Assembly: GCA_037190485.1 (NCBI GenBank)
Contig: JBBCJB010000049.1
Location: 1 to 64,000, forward strand
Length of the DNA: 64,000 nt
Source of the DNA: Parapedobacter sp037190485
GTDB taxonomy: Bacteria; Bacteroidota; Bacteroidia; Sphingobacteriales; Sphingobacteriaceae
Direction: 5' to 3'
Part shown: piece by piece, positions 54,374-61,600 of the stretch
Layout: each line of letters begins with the position of its first letter
Position numbering within the stretch: position 1 is the stretch's first letter
The notes under the pieces: model-generated
Databases searched by the model: none
Seen by the model: only the letters and a program-made list of their open reading frames with translations
What the model was told of the DNA's origin: nothing
Position numbers and translations under genes: made by a program

Positions 54374-54660
54374 GACGAGGCCCCTCCAACGTAGGCTAAC
54401 GAACCGAGCAGCAGCGATAACGCCAGGTAGATCGCCCAGATCATCCAGCCGTTGCGTGCCAGGAAGGCCAACACCATGAGCACGGCCCAGAGCAGGAATC
54501 CGGAAAATGTGCCCGAAACGAGCAGGTTGAGCCCGATGCCCGGAATCACGGCCAAGGCGAGGTGCACGGTGGTGGAAAGCGCGAAGCCGCCCAATAGGCC
54601 TGCGCTGGTTTTCAGGATGCGCTGGCCGGGTGTACTGAGGTATTTCGGATTGGCTGGCAT
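54370..54660 (-). CDS. DUF3649-like small membrane protein
   Basis: 96 aa from ATG 54660; the longer frame runs into another gene and is rejected. Three membrane helices: LLGGFALSTTVHLALAVI, LLVSGTFSGFLLWAVLMVLA and GWMIWAIYLALSLLLGSLAY. Length and spacing fit DUF3649, which in Proteobacteria is encoded between DUF3325 and PepSY genes in iron-uptake operons. That is the exact order seen here. Confidence 0.72.
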   Translation of the reverse strand: MPANPKYLSTPGQRILKTSAGLLGGFALSTTVHLALAVIPGIGLNLLVSGTFSGFLLWAVLMVLAFLARNGWMIWAIYLALSLLLGSLAYVGGASS

Positions 54661-54665
54661 GTGTT

Positions 54666-54977
54666 TCAACGGAGGAATAGCCCGGCGATGCAGAGCGTAT
54701 GGAAGAGTACCACCGCAAACAACCGGATGCGCGGACGGCAATTGGCGAAAAAGATGACACCCGAAAGCGCGGTGAGGTAGGCGATCGAAGCCGCGAGCAA
54801 GCCGACCGTCCACCCGTAGCCGGCCACCAACAAGGCGGTGGCGAGCAGCGTGGTGCCCCAGCACCACCAGCGCCCACGGAGCCACGGCAGGGCCTTGAGG
54901 CCGACGGGCCAGTATTTGGAGGTGCGGTAGCCGGCCAGTGCGCCGACAACGAACAGGTACACAGCGATCGCGGTCAC
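54666..54977 (-). CDS. DUF3325-like small membrane protein
   Basis: 103 aa, four membrane helices (AIAVYLFVVGALAGYRTSKY, TTLLATALLVAGYGWTVGLL, IRLFAVVLFHTLCIAGLFL). First gene of the DUF3325-DUF3649-PepSY operon, 5 bp before the next start. The predicted promoter box (54982-54989) would place the transcript start close to GTG 54977. The mRNA is therefore either leaderless or translation begins at the next GTG, five codons in. Confidence 0.7.
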   Translation of the reverse strand: MTAIAVYLFVVGALAGYRTSKYWPVGLKALPWLRGRWWCWGTTLLATALLVAGYGWTVGLLAASIAYLTALSGVIFFANCRPRIRLFAVVLFHTLCIAGLFLR

Positions 54978-54981
54978 GGCG

Positions 54982-55049
54982 CAAAAATAGCTGATGCAGC
55001 CTGGGGCCTGTTATGGATTTGGACGTAATTGTTATGAAATAGGAAGTAT
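54982..55049 (-). promoter_or_regulatory. Promoter and AraC-type operator of the DUF3325-PepSY operon
   Basis: On the minus strand TATTTTTG (54989-54982) fits TAnnTTTG. Exactly 22 bp upstream begins the repeat pair: plus-strand TTATGGATTTGGACGTAA at 55011-55028 and TTATGAAATAGGAAGTAT at 55032-55049, 21 bp apart. It has the same geometry and flanking CCTGGG...CC as the receptor promoter at 51852-51890. Confidence 0.72.
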
Positions 55050-55101
55050 TGCGCCTCGGCGGTTGACGGCTCGTCGCGGTTGCCTTAGTTTTACCGGTGT
55101 A

Positions 55102-56109
55102 ATGGATTTTGTAAATTCGCGACGAAGCATGAGCGCCTTGGTAATCCTGGTTTTGAAATGGCTTGCGGTCCTCCTGGTTTCGGCGCTGGCCGCGGGGATC
55201 GGGTATGAGCGCTTTTCGCGGTGGCGGCTGGAGCGACGGGCCTTCGTCGGCAAGACGTTCGTGGAGATCGACGGCAAGCCGCTGCACTACGTGAAAAAAG
55301 GGCAAGGCGCTATCACGGTGGTCTTCCAATCGGGGATGGGCAGCAGCCATGCCATTTGGCAGGAAATCCAGGACCGCATCGCCAAAGACGCGGTGACGAT
55401 TGCCTACGACCGAAACGGACTCCTATTCAGTGAAGCGACGGGCAGGCCGATCACCAACGACCAGGCGACCGAGGAGCTGACGCAACTGCTGGAAAAGACC
55501 GGTTGCCCGAAACCCTACATCCTGGTGGGGCACTCCATGGCGGGCAGCTACCTGCGGCCGTTCATCGACCGGCATGCAGCGGACATCGCCGGGATCGTGT
55601 TCATCGAAGCGGCGCACCCGCAGCAGCAGGCGAAGGCTTCGCCCGGACTGCGCCGTGCGCTGGCCGTTCCCCCGCGCTGGTTGATCGCGACGGCCGTCAA
55701 CACCGGGGTCTATCGCGCGTTGTTTTCGTTCGTGCCGCTCTCGCCCGACATCCCGAGGAGTCATCCCTTGCACGCGTTGGAAAAGGGGTTCTTTTACCGG
55801 TCTTGGGAGAAGGCGCTGGAAGAGTTGGCCAATGAAGACCTGAACTTCCAGGATGCGGGGCGCTACGGCGACTTCGGCGCCATCCCGCTGACCGTGATCA
55901 AGGGAACCGCCGAAAACCGGTACGCGGCGATCAAAAGCCTCGCTGTGCGGGCCGAATACCGGAAGCTGGTGGATGATTCGCAAACCGACTTGCTGCAGCT
56001 TTCTTCCAACAGCCGCTTCGTCGAGGCGCTGAACAGCGGGCACGTGCCGCAGATCCGCGATCGGGAACTGGTGATCGGCGAGATCCGCGGTGTGCTGGCG
56101 CGGCGTTGA
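55102..56109 (+). CDS. Alpha/beta hydrolase, membrane-anchored
   Basis: 335 aa from ATG 55102; ATG 55129 is an alternative. One N-terminal transmembrane helix (ALVILVLKWLAVLLVSALAA) precedes an alpha/beta-hydrolase fold. It shows ITVVFQSGMGSSHAIWQ (oxyanion loop), nucleophile Ser in LVGHSMAG, FIEAAHPQQQ, and a late His in NSGHVPQI. The substrate is unknown. It is divergent from the iron-uptake operon. Confidence 0.87.
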   Translation: MDFVNSRRSMSALVILVLKWLAVLLVSALAAGIGYERFSRWRLERRAFVGKTFVEIDGKPLHYVKKGQGAITVVFQSGMGSSHAIWQEIQDRIAKDAVTIAYDRNGLLFSEATGRPITNDQATEELTQLLEKTGCPKPYILVGHSMAGSYLRPFIDRHAADIAGIVFIEAAHPQQQAKASPGLRRALAVPPRWLIATAVNTGVYRALFSFVPLSPDIPRSHPLHALEKGFFYRSWEKALEELANEDLNFQDAGRYGDFGAIPLTVIKGTAENRYAAIKSLAVRAEYRKLVDDSQTDLLQLSSNSRFVEALNSGHVPQIRDRELVIGEIRGVLARR

Positions 56110-56159
56110 TGGCCCTCATTTTTTTTACCGCTTGCATTTCGAGGCGACTTTAGCTAAGT

Positions 56160-57947
56160 TTGGCGTTCGTAACCAGCATTCGCGTCTACACGGTGTACAA
56201 GGCCCTATTGATCATAATCGGATGTGTCGTTTCCGGCTTATCGGCGCGAGCGGAGCGGCTCGTGTTCCTACCGGACTTCGATTCCATTTCGTCCGCCGAG
56301 CGGGTGATTGGACTGGCAACAACGATCGACACGGCGTTGTCCTTACGGTCATCCGTAGCCCGGATGGATGCTTGGCTGGCAACCCTGGAGCGCGAAGCGA
56401 TCAGGCTCCATGACGATAGCCTTCGCGGGTTCGTCAGGTTCCTGGCAGCGGTAAGCCCGGTTTACCGCGAACCCGACGGCCAGTCGCGCATCGCGGTGTA
56501 CCAACGGGCAGCGATGCGGTACGATCAGGCAAACGATAGGCGCTTCCATGCCGTATGCCTGCATTATATCGGGCAGGAAAACTTTGTGCTGGGCAATCAC
56601 AAAGAAGCGTTTGCCTACGCCTTGCAATCGCAACAGCTGTTCAGGGAGGTCGGCTTCGCGCATGTGCCGGAGATTGGCAAATACCTCCACGACCTGGCAT
56701 TGAATTATTATTATTTCCGGGATTATGAAAAGGTAAGGGACCTGATGAACGAGTCGCTGAAGTTCCGGGCATACAGCCAAAACCTGGACCTGCAGCGATA
56801 CAATACGCTGGCACTGTGTTTCGAACAGTTGGATATGCCGGATAGCGCAGCGTATTTTTTCAAGAAAACGATCGATCGTGCGACGTTTTACCGGGATTCT
56901 ACGTGGATTGCACTCGCTTCGGGCAACCTAGGGGCAAACTACGTGAAGCGCGGGCAACCGATGCGCGGCCTGCCGCTGTTGCACCTCGATTATTCGCACA
57001 ACCGCCATAATCAGGAGTTTCCCGAAATGGCCAGGAACGCCGCACTCGCCATCGCTGACGTTTGGCTTTCGCTCGGCGACACCGACAGCGTGCGGTTTTA
57101 CCTACGTGAAAGTGAACGCATCCAAGCGGAGGAAACGGCAAACAACCGATTTGCCCGCCAGCAACGCGGCGAAAAATTCTTGCGGAAGTATTATGGTGTT
57201 TTGCATCGGTATCAGGCGCGACTGGGAAATTTCCGGGAGGCATACCGATATCTCGACAGCCTGACGACGGTCGCTACGGTGCTGGACGGCCGTTACAACG
57301 CCATGGTAGCCGAACTTGCCGAAGAACGCCTTGAAATCGTAAGGCATGTGTCGGAAATCGCTTTGGAAAGGGAGCGCCGACGCATCGCGTCCACACGTTG
57401 GTTGCTCGCGGTATGCGTCATGGCGTCCGTGGTCGTCATCCTGGCGCTATGGGTTCACCTGCACCGATCCAAGGCGGCTCGCCAGCGTGCCGTAGCGGCA
57501 TTGAACGAGGCACGGTTGCTCGCTGAAAAGGAGCGCGCGGAAGGGGCGTTCCGGCAAGCGAAGGCCGAATTGGGCCTGCAGTTGGAAATGCTGGAGGAAA
57601 AAAATGCGCTGATGGAGCAGCTGGAATCGGAAGTGGAACAGCTGCGTCACCAGCTTGACACATCTCCGGAAGTATTCGATCGGACCGTTTCAAAGCTCAG
57701 CGAAGTGCGGTTGCTGACCAACCGGGATTGGCACGACTTCAGGCGGAAATTCAACGCCCTGTTCGATGCGTCGCTCGATCGGTTGAAGGCCGCCAATCCG
57801 AACATCACTGAAGCCGAAGAACGCATCTACGCGCTGACCCAACTGGGCGTGGATACCAAACAGATGGCGGCCGTGCTGGGCATCTCTCCCGAGTCTGTCC
57901 GGAAGGCCCGTTACCGCTTGAAAAAGAGGTTGGAAACGGATAGCTAG
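56160..57947 (+). CDS. TPR membrane protein with LuxR/sigma-like C-terminal HTH
   Basis: Up to 595 aa. TTG 56160 opens the frame, but a TAAGTTTG box at 56155-56162 overlaps it, so the true start may be GTG 56193, giving a cleaner signal peptide. Tetratricopeptide-like helices (about 100-370, for example FHAVCLHYIGQENFVLGNHK) are followed by one transmembrane helix (LLAVCVMASVVVILALWVHL) and a coiled coil. The C-terminal HTH contains LTQLGVDTKQMAAVLGISPE. This is the Bacteroidota class of TPR regulators signalling across the membrane. Confidence 0.82.
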   Translation: MAFVTSIRVYTVYKALLIIIGCVVSGLSARAERLVFLPDFDSISSAERVIGLATTIDTALSLRSSVARMDAWLATLEREAIRLHDDSLRGFVRFLAAVSPVYREPDGQSRIAVYQRAAMRYDQANDRRFHAVCLHYIGQENFVLGNHKEAFAYALQSQQLFREVGFAHVPEIGKYLHDLALNYYYFRDYEKVRDLMNESLKFRAYSQNLDLQRYNTLALCFEQLDMPDSAAYFFKKTIDRATFYRDSTWIALASGNLGANYVKRGQPMRGLPLLHLDYSHNRHNQEFPEMARNAALAIADVWLSLGDTDSVRFYLRESERIQAEETANNRFARQQRGEKFLRKYYGVLHRYQARLGNFREAYRYLDSLTTVATVLDGRYNAMVAELAEERLEIVRHVSEIALERERRRIASTRWLLAVCVMASVVVILALWVHLHRSKAARQRAVAALNEARLLAEKERAEGAFRQAKAELGLQLEMLEEKNALMEQLESEVEQLRHQLDTSPEVFDRTVSKLSEVRLLTNRDWHDFRRKFNALFDASLDRLKAANPNITEAEERIYALTQLGVDTKQMAAVLGISPESVRKARYRLKKRLETDS

Positions 57948-58046
57948 CACCGGCGGCATGCAGTTGTCCACGCGTTGTCCACGCGGTTCGGTTGGAAAGT
58001 GAAGGCTCCATAGCGTACCTTGGGACCCACATAAAATCGATGAACC

Positions 58047-58589
58047 ATGGAACAATTTATTGGACAAATCCTACTGGTCCCCTTCAATTTTGCGCCTCGG
58101 GGATGGGCGTTGTGTAACGGCCAACTGCTTTCGGTTTTGCAAAACCAATCGTTGTTCTCGCTGTTGGGCACCACGTATGGCGGGGATGGGAAGACGACGT
58201 TTGCCGTCCCTGACTTACGCGGAAGATGTGTCGTTGGCATGGGGCAGGCGCCGGGAATGCATTTTTATGCGCTCGGTGAACAGGGTGGAAAGGAGCAAGT
58301 GACCCTGAACACGATGGAGTTGCCAGCCCACAGCCATGTCGTAATGGCGAGTACGAGCAACGGTGCGACCAGCAGCCCGACGGAGGCACTGCTTGCCAAT
58401 GCGCAAGTGACCATAGAAAGGGGAACCACCGTTGGGGGGAATTCGTATATAAAGGCAAATCCGGATACGACCCTGCATCCGCACACGATTCAACCTAGCG
58501 GGGGGAACCTGCCGCATGAAAACAGACAACCGTATATCACGATGAATTACATCATTTCGCTCGAGGGCGAATGGCCGTCACGTACGTAG
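58047..58589 (+). CDS. Tail-collar domain protein (MdpB/microcystin-dependent-like)
   Basis: 180 aa with the phage tail-collar pattern: QILLVPFNFAPRGWALCNGQ, LLSVLQNQSLFSLLGTTYGG and TFAVPDLRGRCVVGMGQAPG. QPYITMNYIISLEG is the conserved C-terminus. In Bacteroidota these proteins are chromosomal and often stand beside giant Ig-repeat surface proteins, as here (36 bp to the next gene). A structural or adhesive role is likely. No other phage gene is nearby. Confidence 0.9.
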   Translation: MEQFIGQILLVPFNFAPRGWALCNGQLLSVLQNQSLFSLLGTTYGGDGKTTFAVPDLRGRCVVGMGQAPGMHFYALGEQGGKEQVTLNTMELPAHSHVVMASTSNGATSSPTEALLANAQVTIERGTTVGGNSYIKANPDTTLHPHTIQPSGGNLPHENRQPYITMNYIISLEGEWPSRT

Positions 58590-58625
58590 GGCTTTTGAAT
58601 AGCTTTAGGAATATCGTAAATCGCC

Positions 58626-61600
58626 ATGAAAAAATGCCGCTGTATTGCCCTCGCCATCGGGTTGTCGACCCTGTTTACCCTTTCATGTTTGGCGCAGACC
58701 ACCATTGCGTTCGACGGTGTCGATGAAGGGGGATACGCGCTTTCTTATAGCGAGGGCGGATTCGTCTTTTCCATCAATGATCCGGGCAATGGGAGACATA
58801 TTGTCGGCAAAACCAACGAGGGCTACATAGGCACGGGATGTCTCTATGACAATAATCCGGACCTTGGCGCAATAAAGCGTTGGACTATCAAGAAAAGTGA
58901 CGGTACGGCCTTCCAATTCAGGGGCATCTACCTGCGGGATGCGGGGTACGCCGATGAATCAGGGACGATTACGGGGTACAAGGGCGGCATAGAAACGGGT
59001 GCCGCTCCGGCCAGCTTTGCCCGAAATACCATCCAGCCGCTGGACTTCTCGGCCAACCCGGCTTTCTTCGACGTGGATGAAATCCACATCGAAGCGGACG
59101 ACATCAATTTCTACCTCGACCATTTTTCCTACGGCCCGCCGGTGTCCATTGGGGATGACGATCCGGCCCAGGTGCTGAGCATCACGCTGACGGGAAATCC
59201 CGCCAGTACAGCCACCACGGTAGATTATACCGTCACCTTCTCAAAGGCGGCGTATAATGTAGAACTATCCGATTTTGATGTCCTTTCCGAGGGTACGGCT
59301 TCCGCGATCGCCGCCGACCTCTCCGGCGCAAACGGATCGACGACCTACACGGTGACGGTAAGCAACATCACCGGCGAAGGAACGCTGCGGCTCAACTTGG
59401 GAGCCAACACCGATATCGAAAACGAAGACGGCGCCACGGGCACCAGCCCCTTTACCAGCGGGCAGGTGCACTACGTGGGTTCGTGTTTTACCGAGACTTT
59501 TGATCAGGGCGAATCCCAGGGAGCAAACACGTTTTCGGGGAATGGAAAAACGTTTACCATTTCCGGAAACTGGGCCGTGGCGCGGCAAACTCCGCCCACC
59601 GGATGGGGCGGCAGCGCATTTAACCTGCTAGGCACCGGCCAAGGGCCTTTCGTCGCGAAATTAAACGAAGGGCAGATCTCGGTATCCGATTTGTACATCT
59701 ACGTGTCGTCGATGCCTGGCGGTGAAAGCCCGACAAACAACGGAACCGCCTCCTTTATCGGGCGCAGGGCAGGCACGACCGTTTACTCATTTATAAAATC
59801 AAGCGGGTTCAATACCGTCGCGGCCAACAATTCGGGTTATACCCATATCGACTTCTCCGCCCAAGGAGGCCAAGACTTCTCGGATGTCCCGATCGATGAG
59901 CTGGTAATCTCCCTGGGCGGTAGTTTCGTCTACGTCAACGTCGACAACTTCAACTGGTGCCTCGACTTCTCGGCGCCGATGGGCTATTCCGTAAGCATCG
60001 ATCAGCATCCCATTACCACCATCAATGACGATCAGGTCAGCTTCACCTTTTCCGGTGCCGAAGTAGGTACGACTTTCCACTACTCCTTTACGAGCAGTGG
60101 CGGCGGGCCTGCGGTCAGCGGATCGGGTACCATCGTGAGCGCCGACCAACAAGTAACAGGCCTCGACCTCAGTGGCCTAGACGTTGGCGACATCACGCTC
60201 TTGGTGACCCTCACGGACGCCTCTGGCAACCAAGGGGCAGCGGTGATGGTTACGATACAGAAAATTGACAACGATCCGCCAGTGATCAATACCAGCGGGG
60301 GTACGACCGATTTCATCGAGCCTTCCGACGGCGACCCCAATGGGGTAAAAATTGATCCCGGCATTACGGTGACCGATCCCGACAACATGACCTTCGCCTT
60401 GGCGACAGTCAGCATTACAGGGAATTTCCAACCGGGTGAAGACCTGCTGGCGTTAGAACCCGCTAACGGAATGGACAACATCACAGGAAGCTATGATTCC
60501 AATACGGGCGTGCTCACGCTCAGCTCCCCAGGGGGCACGGCCAATACAGCCCAATGGCAAACGGCCTTGCGCAATGTCACCTATGCCAACAGCTCCAGCA
60601 ACCCGATTCAGTCCGATCGGACAATCACCTTCGTGATCCACGACGGAATAGATCCGAGTAGCCCTGCGACCAAGGCCGTGTCGGTCACCGCGGTGAACAC
60701 AGCCCCGACCATCGACGCGCCCGGCACCATCTACGTTACCGAGAACCATTTTGAACCCCTCACGGGCATTTCCTTCCAGGATGCGGATGCCGGAAACGGA
60801 ATCGTGGAAGCGACGTTTTCGATACCCGCTGGTTATGGAGAATTGCAACCGGTTATTATAGGCGGAATTGCACTGACGCTTACGGAATCCCACACGCTAG
60901 TGCTTAAGGGTACCTTAGCTGATATCAACCAGTATCTTGATCAAGGCAACGTCCGCTTTAGGAATGTGCCGGGGCAACTTGGGACGGTACCTTTGACCAT
61001 TCGCATCGATGATAACGGGAATACGGGTGATGGCGGAGCACAATCAGACACCGAAACGGTGGCCATCACGGTCGCTATTCCCAAGGTGACGGGGGTTTCC
61101 AGTGACCATCCCGACGGAACATACAAAATCGGTGATGTGCTGACCATCCGCGTCACGTTTGACCAGGTGGTGACCGTGTCGGGTACGCCCACGCTGTTAT
61201 TGGAAACGGGCACCACCGATCGGTCAGCGGTTTATACCGGCAGCGTGACCAATACACTGATGTTTGATTATACCGTGCAGGCGGGGGATGAAGCGGCCGA
61301 CCTGGATTATGCTTCGGCATCGGCCCTGGCGCTGAACGGCGGGGCCATCCAGAATGGGTCGGGTGCCGCTGCCAGTTTGACACTGCCGGCTCCCGGTGGG
61401 GCCGGCTCCTTGGGAGGAATTAAGGACATCGTGATCGACGGTATCGCGCCCGATGCGCCAACCGTGACCTCCGGAGCCCTGACCAACGTGGCAGCACCTG
61501 TACTAAGCGGCACGGCTGAAACCGGCAGCACCGTGACCGTGACCATTGGCGGTGCTACCTACACCGAAGTCGCCAGCGGCGGTGTCTGGAACCTCGATCT

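Noticed and set aside
54374..54949. N-terminal extension of the PepSY protein
   Set aside because: The open frame continues upstream through the DUF3649-like and DUF3325-like genes in a different frame with poor composition. ATG 54373 starts directly at the conserved first helix.
58047..58589. Prophage
   Set aside because: A single tail-collar protein without any other phage gene; chromosomal copies beside adhesins are usual.
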